From CBDUEF01 sp018063485 (GTDB lineage: Bacteria > Pseudomonadota > Alphaproteobacteria > Rhodobacterales > Rhodobacteraceae): 64,000 nt of DNA. The stretch covers positions 310,001 through 374,000 of the forward strand of contig JBAOID010000003.1 in NCBI GenBank assembly GCA_037045435.1, read 5' to 3'. Under the pieces are notes generated by a model. That model was given only the letters and a program-made list of their open reading frames with translations, was not told where the DNA came from and did not search any database. This document shows, piece by piece, positions 1 through 9,765 of this stretch. Positions within the stretch are counted from its first letter, which is position 1. Every line of letters starts with the position of its first letter. The translations under genes were made by a program, and so were the position numbers.

Positions 1-1
1 T

Positions 2-958
2 GAATTTGGTCAGACCGAGGCGGTCGCCATGCAGGATGAAGATCTTTACATCAGCCCGACCGAAATCAGGGTTGCCTATGTTTTCAAAAACCTGACTGAC
101 AGGGATGTCAGCGGTGAAGTGATTTTTCCTCTGCCGCCGATCCGCCTTTCCGACATGATCTATTCGCAATACAATCTGCCCGATGATCTGAGCGCCGAAA
201 ACCTCGTGGGCTTTCATGCCGAAGTGGCCGGTGTCGAAGTGCCGGTGCAAATCGACCGGATCGCGGTGATCGAGCCGGAATGGTCTGAAACCACGCCAAG
301 CACACAGCAATATGACGCGCCGGGCAAGGATGTCTCCGATCTCTTGCGGCAATTTGGCCTGCCGTTTTCGGTGGATGCCGAAGCGATTTCGGGGTTGCTC
401 CTGTCACGGGGCCAAAAGGACCGCGACACTCTGGTCGCCTTGGGGCTGGCGCAATACGATTCGGCTGGAGATGACTATGCCGAAACTGCCTATCCGCTCT
501 GGTCGGTGGTGCTGCGCTATCACTGGACGCAGACCTTTCCTGCCGGAAAGGAATTGCGCATCGCACATCGCTATCAAAATTACCCTTCGGGCGGGATATT
601 CCAATGGATCGACCCTCCCGAAACCGGAGAATACATGTCGGATCTGGCCAAGACCTATTGCATTGACGCCCCGACATCAAAGGCGATTGCCAAGCGGTTG
701 ACGCGGCTTGGCGACGGTGAAACCTATGTCACCGGCAGTTCCTTCGAGATGAATTACGTTTTGCGAACCGCAAATTCATGGGCCGGGCCGATCAGGCATT
801 TCAAGCTGACCGTTGACAAGGCAAAGCCGGAAAATGTCGTATCTCTTTGCGTCAATGGGATCAGGAAAACCGGTGCAACGACATTCGTGATGGAAAAGAC
901 CAACTATTCGCCCGAACAGGATCTGCGGATCCTGGTGGTGCAACCGCTTGCACCCTGA
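2..958 (+). CDS. DUF4424 family protein (5' truncated by window edge)
   Basis: The reading frame is open from the first bases and ends at the TGA at 956-958, so the true start and signal peptide lie upstream of the window. The visible part contains the family-like stretch EEDLYISPTEIRV-type (here EDLYISPTEIRVAYVFKN), followed by a beta-rich region with several aromatic residues. DUF4424 proteins are secreted or periplasmic proteins of unknown function, usually about 330 residues, so only the N-terminal few dozen residues are missing. An internal ATG at position 29 gives 309 codons but sits inside the conserved domain, so I do not take it as the start. The next gene converges from the other strand 6 bp downstream. 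Family assignment is from memory of the pattern. Confidence 0.7.
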   Translation, partial: EFGQTEAVAMQDEDLYISPTEIRVAYVFKNLTDRDVSGEVIFPLPPIRLSDMIYSQYNLPDDLSAENLVGFHAEVAGVEVPVQIDRIAVIEPEWSETTPSTQQYDAPGKDVSDLLRQFGLPFSVDAEAISGLLLSRGQKDRDTLVALGLAQYDSAGDDYAETAYPLWSVVLRYHWTQTFPAGKELRIAHRYQNYPSGGIFQWIDPPETGEYMSDLAKTYCIDAPTSKAIAKRLTRLGDGETYVTGSSFEMNYVLRTANSWAGPIRHFKLTVDKAKPENVVSLCVNGIRKTGATTFVMEKTNYSPEQDLRILVVQPLAP

Positions 959-964
959 ATGCGG

Positions 965-2461
965 TCAATCGAGCGGCGGGGCGCCGCCCGCTTTGGTTTG
1001 CGTCTCGATATAGGGGGCCAGACGATCCGCAATTTCTGCGCTTTGCGCAGGCGGCGTGAAATCTGCCAGAACCTTCTGCCAGATCGCAGCGGCACGGGCG
1101 GCAGAGTCTCTGGCCCCGGCTGCGGTCCAGCTTCCGAAGTTCGACAGATCGGCCAGCAGCGGCGGGTAGAAGGCGTGTTCATAGCGTTGCATTGTGTGGG
1201 CGGCAGCAAAGAAATGGCCACCGGGCGGCACTTCGGCAATGGCGTCAAGCGCCAGATCATCCAGGCTGTCGCCGGGGCGAACGCAGATTTCAGCAATGCT
1301 TTGCAGCATTTCGATGTCGTTGATGAATTTCTCATAGCCAAAGGTCAAACCGCCTTCGAGCCAGCCTGCGGCATGCAAAACCATGGTGGCCTGGCCCATC
1401 AAGGCGCCCCAGATCGCCATGGTGGTTTCTTGCGCCGATTGCATATCGGGGGCGTTGGAGGCGGCACCCGAAGCCGATCGCCAGGGCAGGCCGATATGGC
1501 GGGCGAGTTGCCCCGAACCGATCTGCATTTTCAGATGTTCGGGCGTGCCAAATGCAGGTGCGCCCGATTTCATATCGACGTTCGAGGAAAACCCACCATA
1601 GCTGACCGGTGCGCCGGGGCGGGTGATCTGGGCAAGGGTAATGCCCGCCAAAGCCTCGGCATGTTGCAGCACCAGCGCGCCCGCCACGGTGACGGGGGCC
1701 ATCGCCCCCGCAAGGCAGAAGGGCGTGATCACCAGCATCTGCCCCGCACGGGCAAAATCAATGATCCCCTGTGCCATCGGAATATCGAACTGGCGCGGTG
1801 AGTTGGAGTTGATCACCGTATAGGCCCAGGTGCCGCTGGCCCAATCCTCTTCGGACAGGTTCAGGCCCGTGCGGATCATCTCGAAGGATTGGCTGACCTG
1901 ACCACGACCACGGGCAAAGACGAACATCGGCTTGTCGGCCTGGGTGAGTTGTTGGCCCATCATTTCATAATGGCGCAGCGGCAGCGGCACGTCTTGCGGC
2001 TCGACGCAGAGTCCCATGAAGTGGATCACATCGAAACTCTGTTGAAGAACAATCGTTTCGCGGTAATCGGCAAGGCTGCCGGGCCTGCGGCCACGGATCC
2101 TGTCGGTGATATTGGGGCAACCCGAACCGGGGCCGAACAATAGTTGTCCGGGAGCGTAAAGACGCTCGTGCGCGGGATTTGCCGCGCGCATCCGCCAACT
2201 TTGCGGCGCGGTGCACAGGGCCTCAGTCACCAGGTCGCGCCCGATATAGACCATCTGATCGCGGATGATTGCGCCCGCCGCTGCAAGAATATCGCGCGCC
2301 TCGGGCAGGTTGATCTGGATGCCGTCACGCTCCAACACGCCAAGGGCTGCGACATGCAGGCGGGCGATTGCATCATCCGAAAACACCGCCTGCGGCGTGA
2401 AGGGATGGGAAAGATTCCAATAATCCACCGCGCGGGTGGTGCGGGTTCTTGTGCGTGCCAT
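965..2461 (-). CDS. Trimethylamine methyltransferase (MttB) family protein, non-pyrrolysine type
   Basis: This 498-residue protein reads through without an in-frame amber codon, so it belongs to the pyrrolysine-free MttB superfamily. Characterised members demethylate quaternary amines such as glycine betaine, proline betaine or carnitine and pass the methyl group to a corrinoid protein. Family features visible are the N-terminal LGVLERDGIQI segment, the GPGSGCP loop near residue 125 and the C-terminal EVPPGGHFFAAAHTM segment, which is typical of the TIM-barrel family. No corrinoid protein or second methyltransferase is adjacent. The gene lies 52 bp downstream of an MFS transporter on the same strand, which may import its substrate (inference). 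The substrate cannot be assigned from sequence alone. Confidence 0.85.
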   Translation of the reverse strand: MARTRTRTTRAVDYWNLSHPFTPQAVFSDDAIARLHVAALGVLERDGIQINLPEARDILAAAGAIIRDQMVYIGRDLVTEALCTAPQSWRMRAANPAHERLYAPGQLLFGPGSGCPNITDRIRGRRPGSLADYRETIVLQQSFDVIHFMGLCVEPQDVPLPLRHYEMMGQQLTQADKPMFVFARGRGQVSQSFEMIRTGLNLSEEDWASGTWAYTVINSNSPRQFDIPMAQGIIDFARAGQMLVITPFCLAGAMAPVTVAGALVLQHAEALAGITLAQITRPGAPVSYGGFSSNVDMKSGAPAFGTPEHLKMQIGSGQLARHIGLPWRSASGAASNAPDMQSAQETTMAIWGALMGQATMVLHAAGWLEGGLTFGYEKFINDIEMLQSIAEICVRPGDSLDDLALDAIAEVPPGGHFFAAAHTMQRYEHAFYPPLLADLSNFGSWTAAGARDSAARAAAIWQKVLADFTPPAQSAEIADRLAPYIETQTKAGGAPPLD

Positions 2462-2513
2462 GGGGTAAAGCTAGGCGGGTGCACCCCGACCTGTCAGGCT
2501 TGTTTGCGACAAA

Positions 2514-3749
2514 TCAAGTCGTTCGCGCCAGAAGGGGGTGCTCCCGGATCGGCAGATGCACCAGCGCCGAGAACGCTCCGATGCCGACGCCAATCCACCA
2601 AACCATGGTGTAGCCGCCCGTAAGATCATACATCGCGCCCCCCAGCCAGACGCCCAGAAAGCTGCCCAATTGATGCGACAGGAACACGAAACCGTATAGC
2701 GTGCCCATATAGCGCAGCCCGTAGATATGGGCGACAAGGCCCGAGGTCAGCGGCACGGTGGCAAGCCAAAGGCTTCCCATGCCCAGCGAAAACAGCAGCA
2801 CGGTGGTGGGTGTCATATCCGACATGATAAATGCTGCGGCGAAGATCGTGCGCAGGGTGTAGATGCCCGCCAGCAGATATTTCTTGGGATAGCGCTTGCC
2901 CAGCCAGCCCGCAGTGATCGAGCCCACGATATTGGCCAGCCCGATGATCGAGATCGCAATTGCACCCAAGGCCGAAGTGCTGGAGATGCCGATGGCCGCA
3001 AGCATGCCGCCCGGATCAATGGCCGAGCATTTTTCGGAAATGAAGGCCGGGAAATGGGCGGTGATGAAGGCGAGTTGATAACCGCAGGAAAAGAAACCGA
3101 GGAAAATCATGATATAGGAAGGGTCTTTGAAGGCGCGGCTCAGAACAGTGCCGAGGGATTCTTGCAGCTCTTGTTTGCTGGCGACGGATGGCGACCGGAT
3201 GAAAGGCAGCGCAAACAGGCTGCACAGGATGATGACGGCAAAGATCACAAAAACAGTCTGCCATGGAAAGGACTGCAGCAGGAATTCGGCCATAGGCGCG
3301 CCAACCACCTGACCAGCCGAGCCTGCGGCGGTTGCAACTCCCAAGGCAAGGCTGCGGTTTTCGGCACTGGTGGCACGTCCGACAATGGCAAGGATCACGC
3401 CAAAGCCGGTTCCGGCGATACCAAAACCGACAAGGATCTCATAGAGTTGGTGCTGGCCGGGTGTGGTCGAGATACTGGACAACACCAGTCCCGCCGCATA
3501 CAGCAACGCGCCCGCGATGATCGCCTTGCGGTCGCCAAAGCGTTCGGCAACCGCGCCAAACAGCGGTTGACCAAAGCCCCAGGCAAGGTTTTGGACGGCG
3601 ATGGCCAGCGAGAAATCCGAGCGCACCCAATTGAATTCGGTGGCGATGGGAATCTGGAACATCCCGAAACTGGCGCGGATGGCGAAGTTCAGCAAAAGGA
3701 TCACGCAGCCCGCGATCAGAACCGGAGTGAGCAGCGGGGCTTTGGTCAT
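2514..3749 (-). CDS. MFS transporter
   Basis: A 411-residue major facilitator protein with about 12 hydrophobic segments. It has the characteristic loop between helices 2 and 3 (FGAVAERFGDRKAI) and a glycine-rich helix 4-5 region (GFGIAGTGFGVILAIVG). I place the start at the ATG ending at 3749, reading MTKAPLLTP, because a GGAAG Shine-Dalgarno lies just upstream. The frame stays open further upstream, but that extension is polar and not membrane-like. It is the first gene of a likely two-gene unit with the MttB-family methyltransferase. It is divergent from the GH13 glucosidase, with about 120 bp of shared upstream region. Substrate is unknown; a methylated amine is a guess from its neighbour. 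Confidence 0.85.
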   Translation of the reverse strand: MTKAPLLTPVLIAGCVILLLNFAIRASFGMFQIPIATEFNWVRSDFSLAIAVQNLAWGFGQPLFGAVAERFGDRKAIIAGALLYAAGLVLSSISTTPGQHQLYEILVGFGIAGTGFGVILAIVGRATSAENRSLALGVATAAGSAGQVVGAPMAEFLLQSFPWQTVFVIFAVIILCSLFALPFIRSPSVASKQELQESLGTVLSRAFKDPSYIMIFLGFFSCGYQLAFITAHFPAFISEKCSAIDPGGMLAAIGISSTSALGAIAISIIGLANIVGSITAGWLGKRYPKKYLLAGIYTLRTIFAAAFIMSDMTPTTVLLFSLGMGSLWLATVPLTSGLVAHIYGLRYMGTLYGFVFLSHQLGSFLGVWLGGAMYDLTGGYTMVWWIGVGIGAFSALVHLPIREHPLLARTT

Positions 3750-3871
3750 GGGGCTTCCTTTACGCTGGAGCGGATGATTGTTCTGGCAAATCACCAAGGT
3801 CAAGCGGCAAACTGGCTCTGTCGCGGCCAGGTGCGGGTCTCTATGCTGGCGGTAACGGGATGGAGAATGCG

Positions 3872-5456
3872 ATGGCGGATTGGTGGCGCGGTGCGGTGAC
3901 GTATCAGATTTATCCAAGGTCTTTTTGCGATGACAGCGGTGATGGCATCGGTGATCTGGCCGGGATTGCGCGCCGATTGGATCACATCGCGGGTTTGGGC
4001 TGTGATGCGATTTGGCTATCGCCGTTCTTCACCTCACCCATGCTGGATATGGGTTATGATGTGGCCGATTACTGCAATGTCGATCCGGTGTTTGGCAGTC
4101 TGGCGGATTTTGATGCGCTGGTGGCGCGGGCGCATGATCTGGGTCTGAGGGTGATGATTGATCAGGTGTTGAACCATTCCTCGGACCGCCATCCCGCCTT
4201 TGCCGCAAGCCGCAAGGATAGGGTGAACCCCAAGGCGGATTGGTATATCTGGCGCGATCCGCGCCCCGATGGCACGGCACCGAACAATTGGCTTTCGGTG
4301 TTTGGTGGCCCGGCCTGGACATGGGACGCGCGGCGCAAGCAATATTACATGCACAGCTTTCTGGCGCAGCAGCCGGAATGGAACCTGCGCAACCCTGCAT
4401 GTGCAAGATTACATGGAGTCGGTGCTGCGGTTCTGGCTTGATCGCGGCGTTGACGGATTTCGCTTGGATACAGTGAACTACTTTTTCAAGGATGCCCAAT
4501 TTCGCGATGATGCGGCGGATTACCGGGTGAAACCGGTGGCCGAGGGCAATCCTTATGGGATGCAGTATCATCTGTTTTCCAAGAACCAACCGGAAAATCT
4601 GGCATGGCTGGAGCGGATAAGAGCGGTGATGAACGGATATCCGGGCACAGCGACTGTAGGTGAAGTCGGTGAAAGCCATCATGCCATTGCGATCATGGGG
4701 CAATATACGGCTCAGGGGAGATTGCATCAGTGCTATTCGTTCGAGTTGATGGGCAATGATTTTTCGGCGGCCTTCTTTCGCACCAGGATCGAAGAGTTTT
4801 TCAAGGGCGCGCCGGATGGGTGGCCGATGTGGGCGTTTTCCAACCATGACGTGATGCGGCATGTATCGCGCTGGGCTGCGCACGGGATTTCAAGCGAGGC
4901 TTTGGCGCGACAGGCAGGGGCGCTGTTGTTAAGCCTGCAAGGCTCGATATGCCTTTGGCAAGGCGAGGAATTGGGCCAGACCGATACCGAGCTGGGCCTT
5001 GATGAGCTGACGGATCCGCAGGGGATAGCATTCTGGCCCGAACCGATCGGGCGCGACAATACCCGCACGCCGATGGTCTGGGATGGATCGGTGAATGGCG
5101 GCTTTAGCACGGGCAAGCCCTGGCTGCCGGTGAAGGCGGCGCAACTTGCGCGCAATGTGGCAGGACAGGTTGGCGTGGCGGGGTCTGTGCTGGAAAGCTA
5201 TCGCGCGATGCTGGCGTTTCGGCGGGCGGAGGCTGCGTTGGTGTCGGGCGACACGCGGTTTATTGATACGCCCGAGCCGGTGTTGGCCTTTTGGCGCGGG
5301 GATCAGGTATTGTGCGTTTTCAACCTGTCACCGGGCGCGGTGGCAGTGACGGTTGAAGGGGCGGGCGCTGCCCTTGGGCCCGCGCAAGGGCTGGCGCGGG
5401 ACGGCAATGTGTTGAAGCTCGCAGGCAACGGCTATGGGTTCTTCGCCAAGCGTTAG
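3872..5456 (+). CDS. Alpha-glucosidase, GH13 family (one frameshift)
   Basis: GH13 retaining alpha-glycosidase of the oligo-1,6-glucosidase / alpha-glucosidase type, cytoplasmic and without a signal peptide. The four conserved regions are visible: DQVLNHSS (region I), GFRLD with the nucleophile Asp (II), VGEVGE with the acid/base Glu (III) and FSNHD (IV). The frame breaks at about 4400. The first frame reads correctly up to NLRNPA, and removing one T at 4400 restores VQDYMESVLRFW in the downstream frame. I chose the ATG at 3872 (MADWWRGAVTYQ) because GGAG lies six bases before it; ATG 3860 is an alternative. The 3' end overlaps the convergent GH42 gene by 4 bp. Corrected length is about 528 residues, normal for the family. 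Confidence 0.85.
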
Positions 5457-7354
5457 AGTGGTTGCCACCAAACCCCGGCGGGCGGGATGGTTTGCCCTGC
5501 CCATTCGACGGGCACGGCGTTGTAGTTGAACAGAAACCGCGTGGTCGGCGTGTCGCGGCGGCGCAGGCCTTCGGGCAAGGGGTCGGTTTCGATTCCCGCC
5601 GTTTGGCATATTTCAGTCAGGATGCGCGCAAAAGCCTCTTCATCCGGCCAGCCTGCAAGGTAATGCAGACGTTTGGTGGCAACCAAAGCGGGCCAGCCGT
5701 CGGTTGTGGATTCGATGACCTCGGCAGTGCCTTCCAGCTTTTCGCGCCAATGCAGAAAATTGCCGCCGTTGGTCAGGGGCACCGGCACATCGGGCGGCAG
5801 GCTTTCGACGCGGGCCACGGTGGTATCAAGGCCCGGCAGGTTGGGAGGAAGCGGCAGCGGTGTGGCGAAATCTGGCGTCTTGCTGTTGGTGCGCGGACCG
5901 ATCAGTGCGGTGCCGTCATAGGTTTTCAGTGCCGCAAGAAAGGGCGCCGAAAGCGTGGCCACACCGGGCGCCAGCACGATCTTATAGGCGGAAAGATCGG
6001 TTGCGTCGGGTGGCAGAAAGTCGATGTTCATGCCCAGACGGCGCAGGGTGCGGTAGGTTTCGAACACCAGCCGGAAGTAGCTGAAATCGCGGCCTTGCGG
6101 TTGGGTTTCCCATGCCCATGCCGAGGCGTAATCAAAGACCAGACCGATATTGGCGGTGCTGGCTTCGACATCGGGCATCGCGGCAAGTTCGACGGCAACG
6201 GTTGCGGCCTCATCATGCGCGGGGGCGGGAACGGAATCGGGGCGCAAGAGGCCTGCATGCATCTGTTCCTGGGCAAAGGGGGCCTGACGCCAGCGGAAAT
6301 AGCACACGGCTTCGGCTCCATGAGCAAAGGCCTCCCATGCCCAAAGACGGGCCATTCCGGGCAGGGGATCGGCGTTCCACGGCGCCCAGTTCACCGGGCC
6401 GGGTTGCTGTTCCATGATCCACCAGCGGCCTTTGCCCACGGCGCGGTAAAGATCGTGGTGGAAGGCTTGAAAATCGGGATCGCCCTGGCGAATATAGCGA
6501 AGACGGTGCTCGGGTGTCGCGTGCAAACGATCAGACAGAAAGCCCAGGGGATAGGCATCCCAGGCGGCGATATCAAGATCGGCGGCCGTGGCGAAATGGT
6601 CGAAATCGGTGATCTGGCCCATGTAGTTATGGGCGATGGGCGCGGCAGAATGCTTGCGGATGATCTCGGTCTGCACGCGGTTGAAGGCCACCACCTCATC
6701 GGATGCAAAGCGGCGGAAGTCCATCACATGCGAGGGGTTGGGTTCGCAAACAGTCAGGTTTGGCAAGGCGATCTCGTCAAAGCTGGCATAGTCCATCGAC
6801 CAGAACACATTCCCCCAAGCGCGGTTAAGCCCCTGAGGAGATTGGTATTTTTGTGCCAGCCAGTCGCGGAAAGCATGGGTGGCAGCGGCGGAATAGGACA
6901 GGGTGGTGTCGTTGCAGGAATATTCGTTATCGGTCTGCCACGCGGCGACATGGGGGTTCTTGCCATAGCGCTCGGCCATGGCGGTGACGATGCGGGCACA
7001 TTCGACGCGATAGGGGCGGTGGCTGAAGCAATAGTGGCGGCGCGACCCAAAGCCGCGCGGTTTGCCGTCTCGGTCCAGGGCGATCATGTCGGGATGTTTG
7101 GTCAGCATCCAGCGTGGTGGGGTGGCGGTGGGGGTTCCCAGCACCACTTTCAGGCCAGCAGCACCCAGCGTCGCGATGGCGCGGTCGAGCCATTCCCAAT
7201 CATGATTGCCTTCTGTGGGTTCCATCCTGCCCCAGGCGAATTCGGCAATACGCACCCAAACCAGGCCCAGATCGGCCATTTGTTTGGCGTCCTCGGCCCA
7301 TTGGGATTCCGGCCAATGTTCAGGGTAGTAGCAGACGCCAAGGGTACGTTTCAT
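5453..7354 (-). CDS. Beta-galactosidase, GH42 family
   Basis: A 633-residue GH42 beta-galactosidase hydrolysing terminal beta-galactosides. The N-terminus GVCYYPEHWPE is diagnostic. The acid/base Glu is in AWQTDNEYSC (about E144) and the nucleophile is in WWIMEQQPGPVNWAP (about E315). The trimerisation and C-terminal beta domains follow, ending VEWAGQTIPPAGVWW. No signal peptide, so it acts on imported sugar. Its ATG overlaps the stop of the lactonase locus upstream (ATGA at 7351-7354), making it the last gene of the minus-strand galactoside operon. The reading frame is intact, in contrast to the two loci just upstream. Confidence 0.93.
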   Translation of the reverse strand: MKRTLGVCYYPEHWPESQWAEDAKQMADLGLVWVRIAEFAWGRMEPTEGNHDWEWLDRAIATLGAAGLKVVLGTPTATPPRWMLTKHPDMIALDRDGKPRGFGSRRHYCFSHRPYRVECARIVTAMAERYGKNPHVAAWQTDNEYSCNDTTLSYSAAATHAFRDWLAQKYQSPQGLNRAWGNVFWSMDYASFDEIALPNLTVCEPNPSHVMDFRRFASDEVVAFNRVQTEIIRKHSAAPIAHNYMGQITDFDHFATAADLDIAAWDAYPLGFLSDRLHATPEHRLRYIRQGDPDFQAFHHDLYRAVGKGRWWIMEQQPGPVNWAPWNADPLPGMARLWAWEAFAHGAEAVCYFRWRQAPFAQEQMHAGLLRPDSVPAPAHDEAATVAVELAAMPDVEASTANIGLVFDYASAWAWETQPQGRDFSYFRLVFETYRTLRRLGMNIDFLPPDATDLSAYKIVLAPGVATLSAPFLAALKTYDGTALIGPRTNSKTPDFATPLPLPPNLPGLDTTVARVESLPPDVPVPLTNGGNFLHWREKLEGTAEVIESTTDGWPALVATKRLHYLAGWPDEEAFARILTEICQTAGIETDPLPEGLRRRDTPTTRFLFNYNAVPVEWAGQTIPPAGVWWQPL

Positions 7355-8212
7355 AGGATCACTTGATGTTCGGGCTGGCCTTGGGCCACGTTATGTTGAC
7401 AGAAAGTCATGCCAGCGTTGGGATGGGCTATGCGGGCGGCCTGATCCATGCCCTGGAGTGCCGAAGTGCAGTAAAGGGTTGTAAGATCGTGGCCGCCAAA
7501 GGCAGGGCAGGAGGTGTGGGGGGCATCAAATTCAACTGAGCGCACAAAGCTGCCATCGGGCGCATAAGCCGGCGACGCGCGCGGCCCCCCACTCAGCCAG
7601 CCACATCAGACCGGCGGCATCAATCACCGCGCCATCGGGGTTCAGGCCCTCGGCCTGTCAGGTCAAGGTAAACCTGTGGCAAGCCGACGGGCCAGCCTTG
7701 GGTATCAAGGGCCACACGCATCACCTGGCCGGTGATGGTATCGCTGAAATGCGCAGATTTTCCACCCGGCGGAAAGCAGATCGCGTTGGGAATGGTGATG
7801 CCCGCAAACAGCTCGCGCAGTTCGCCGCGGTAGTAGCGGTAGATCGCCCCTGCGCCCGTTTCGGCTTGGTCTTGCTCATGGTGCCGATCCAGAAGCCGCC
7901 CTGCGGGTCGGCGCGGCCATCATTGGAGCGGTTTCTCGGGTTATCGGCCTCAAGCAAGACAGAGTGCCGAACGATCCTGTGTGTCAAGGTTGAAGCGCGA
8001 ACAGTGCGGTTTCGCGAGGCGATCATCAGCTTCGCTCGTGGTTGATCCAGCACGCGGCGGAGGCGCATTCGGGCATTTTCCACGCGGTTGCCGCCTCGGT
8101 ATTGCCGGAAAGCAGTTGTCTTGCCGGGAATGTCGAACCAGAAAAGTTGTCGGCGCTCGGGGTGCCAGAGCGGGCCTTCACCAAGTTCGCAAGGGCGGTT
8201 ATCGAAGATCAT
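7351..8212 (-). pseudogene. SMP-30/gluconolaconase-type sugar lactonase, multiply frameshifted
   Basis: Pieces of an SMP-30/LRE family lactonase are spread over all three frames. The start reads MIFDNRPCELGEGPLWHPE (ATG at 8212). Later pieces are NRSNDGRADPQGGFWIGTM, then in another frame IYRYYRGELRELF and IPNAICFPPGG. The end is CPAFGGHDLTTLY with the final residues VIL. I count at least seven indels, including changes near 7868, 7656 and 7569. Each can be repaired by a one- or two-base change. In this operon the enzyme would hydrolyse galactonolactone to galactonate between galactose dehydrogenase and galactonate dehydratase. The 5' end is in frame with the preceding dgoA, with no stop codon between. 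Either a decayed gene or a badly read stretch; the essential genes broken elsewhere favour the latter. Confidence 0.75.
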
Positions 8213-8827
8213 CTGCGTGGCCTCGTCATAGGCCGCAACGATTTCGGCGGCGCGTCTGGTGACATCGTGCAGGGCTAGGCCGGGCGTGTACAGCGCGGTT
8301 CCGATGCCAAAACCGTTAGCCCCTGCCTTGATCCACGCGCTGAAATTGGAGGCCCCGGCACCGCCCACCGCATAAACCTGGGTAGCAGCGGGCAGTACGG
8401 CGCGGATGGCTTTCACACCATCGGGGCCGATCAGGCTGGCGGGGAATATCTTCAACCCATGTGCTCCGGATTTCAAGGCGGCAAAGCACTCGGTTGGGGT
8501 CATCACGCCTGGCCATGAGTTCCAAGCCGCGGGCGCGGGTGGCCTTGATCACATCGGCGTCGCAGTTGGGCGAAACAATCAGGCGTGCCGCCGGCCTCGG
8601 CCACTTCGGCCACGTCTTTGGGCGGAAAGCACGGTTCCGGCCCCGATCTGCGCGCGGGTCGCGCAGGCGTTGGCCATCAGGCTGATCGAGGTAAGGGCGA
8701 GGGGCGAGTTCAGCGGCACCTCGATGCGGGTGATGCCTGCGGCAATAAGGGCTTCGGCCACTGGAAGGGCTTCGACCGGAGTGATTCCACGCAGGATGGC
8801 GATAAGGTTACGGTGGATCATGGTCAT
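8210..8827 (-). pseudogene. dgoA: 2-dehydro-3-deoxy-6-phosphogalactonate aldolase (frameshifted)
   Basis: Class I KDPG/KDPGal aldolase, which splits 2-dehydro-3-deoxy-6-phosphogalactonate into pyruvate and glyceraldehyde 3-phosphate. The N-terminus MIHRNLIAILRGITPVEA and the C-terminal half (HGLKIFPASLIGPDG, with the Schiff-base Lys, and YAVGGAGASNF) are typical. The frame is interrupted three times. One extra C follows GTVLSA (about 8620), one extra base falls near 8588 before LIVSPNCDADVIKATRA, and one extra G falls near 8511 before MTPTECFAALKSG. With these corrected the protein is about 205 residues, the family norm. It is fused in frame to dgoK upstream and to the lactonase downstream. 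A TGA overlapping the lactonase ATG in the next frame is the likely original stop. Confidence 0.8.
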
Positions 8828-8866
8828 GGCCTTTTGAATTGGGGCCTTTTGAATTGGGGCCTTTTG
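8828..8866. repeat. 15-bp tandem repeat at dgoK-dgoA junction (2.6 copies)
   Basis: The plus-strand unit GGCCTTTTGAATTGG occurs at 8828-8842 and 8843-8857, with a partial third copy at 8858-8866. On the coding strand each unit adds five residues (QKAPI), so the repeat keeps the frame. It sits exactly where the dgoK stop codon and the dgoA ribosome binding site would be expected. It may be a slippage product or an assembly duplication. Confidence 0.85.
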
Positions 8867-9748
8867 CAAAACGCCTCGCGCGGTGGCAAGGCCGGCAAGG
8901 GTGCAGGCGGTGGCGTCAAGCTGTTCAGGCGTGACGCCCTGGGCGGCAAGAGCGGTAGCGTAAGTGCTTGATAGTTTGGGAGAACCTATCAATACAACGC
9001 GCTGGCCCAGCCAATAGGGTTTGGCGGCGGCAAGTTCTACGCCGATCAAAAGGCCCGAAAGGCGGGCGCGGGCGGCGGCGGGGGAAAGGTTTGCGATCAG
9101 GCTTTCGGCGCGCAGGGTGAACAGGCGGGCGGACAGGCGTTCGGGGCGCTCCATCGCGGCGGCCACACCTGCGGCGAAGGCGGTGGCGTCCCAATCAGTG
9201 GAGGTGACGGAGTGGCGCAGGACGGATCGGGTTGACAGCAGTGCGAACAACTCACCGGTCATGAAGGTTTGAAAGCTGACCACTTCACCGGCCGAGATAT
9301 GCGCCCATTTGGAATGGGTGCCGGGCAGGCACATAACGCCGTCGAAATCCGGCATCAAAGCCAGTGCGCCCGCGATCTGGGTTTCCTCACCGCGCATCAC
9401 ATCGGCGGGTTGGATCTGTTTCAGGCCCGGCGCGATGCGCAGATCAAGGCGCGAATCCTGCGTGGGAACCTGGGTAAGTGTCGCGTGTGCGACAGGTATG
9501 CAGGGCGTGGCGCGATAGGGCGCCTCAAACCAGCCTTGGCGCGATCCGACCATGCCGCAGGCGATCACTTGGGTTTTGCGCGAAAGCCATGGAGAGATCA
9601 GGCGCAGGAGGGCGGGTTCAAACTCGGCGCGGGTAAGGGTGCCCATGCCCTCGGCGCTGCTGGCCTCGGCCATCGGGCCCTCGGGGCCCATCGCCCAAAC
9701 CCGCAGGTTCGAGGTGCCCCAATCAACGGCGATCCAATCTGGGGACAT
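8828..9748 (-). CDS. dgoK: 2-dehydro-3-deoxygalactonokinase (in-frame with dgoA)
   Basis: Phosphorylates 2-dehydro-3-deoxygalactonate to the substrate of DgoA. The N-terminal DWGTSNLRVWAM (phosphate-binding fold of the ASKHA superfamily), MVGSRQGW, ADVMRGEETQ and CLPGTHSKWAHI are hallmark DgoK motifs. The start is the ATG ending at 9748 (MSPDWIAVDWG), with AAAGG upstream; the frame is open further 5' without meaning. There is no stop codon before the dgoA start, so as written the product would be a DgoK-DgoA fusion. The junction encodes QKAPIQKAPIQKA and comes from a 15-bp tandem repeat. A normal DgoK is about 300 residues, which is what this segment encodes. Whether the fusion is real is doubtful given the indels nearby. 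Confidence 0.85.
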
Positions 9749-9765
9749 GGTGGCACCTTTCTGCA

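Noticed and set aside
965..2461. Pyrrolysine-containing trimethylamine methyltransferase
   Set aside because: No in-frame TAG is read through and no pyl genes are visible, so it is the pyrrolysine-free type.
5462..7366. 634-codon plus-strand frame opposite the GH42 gene
   Set aside because: It mirrors the GH42 codons exactly, shows no family motif and is explained by the high-GC third positions of the real gene.
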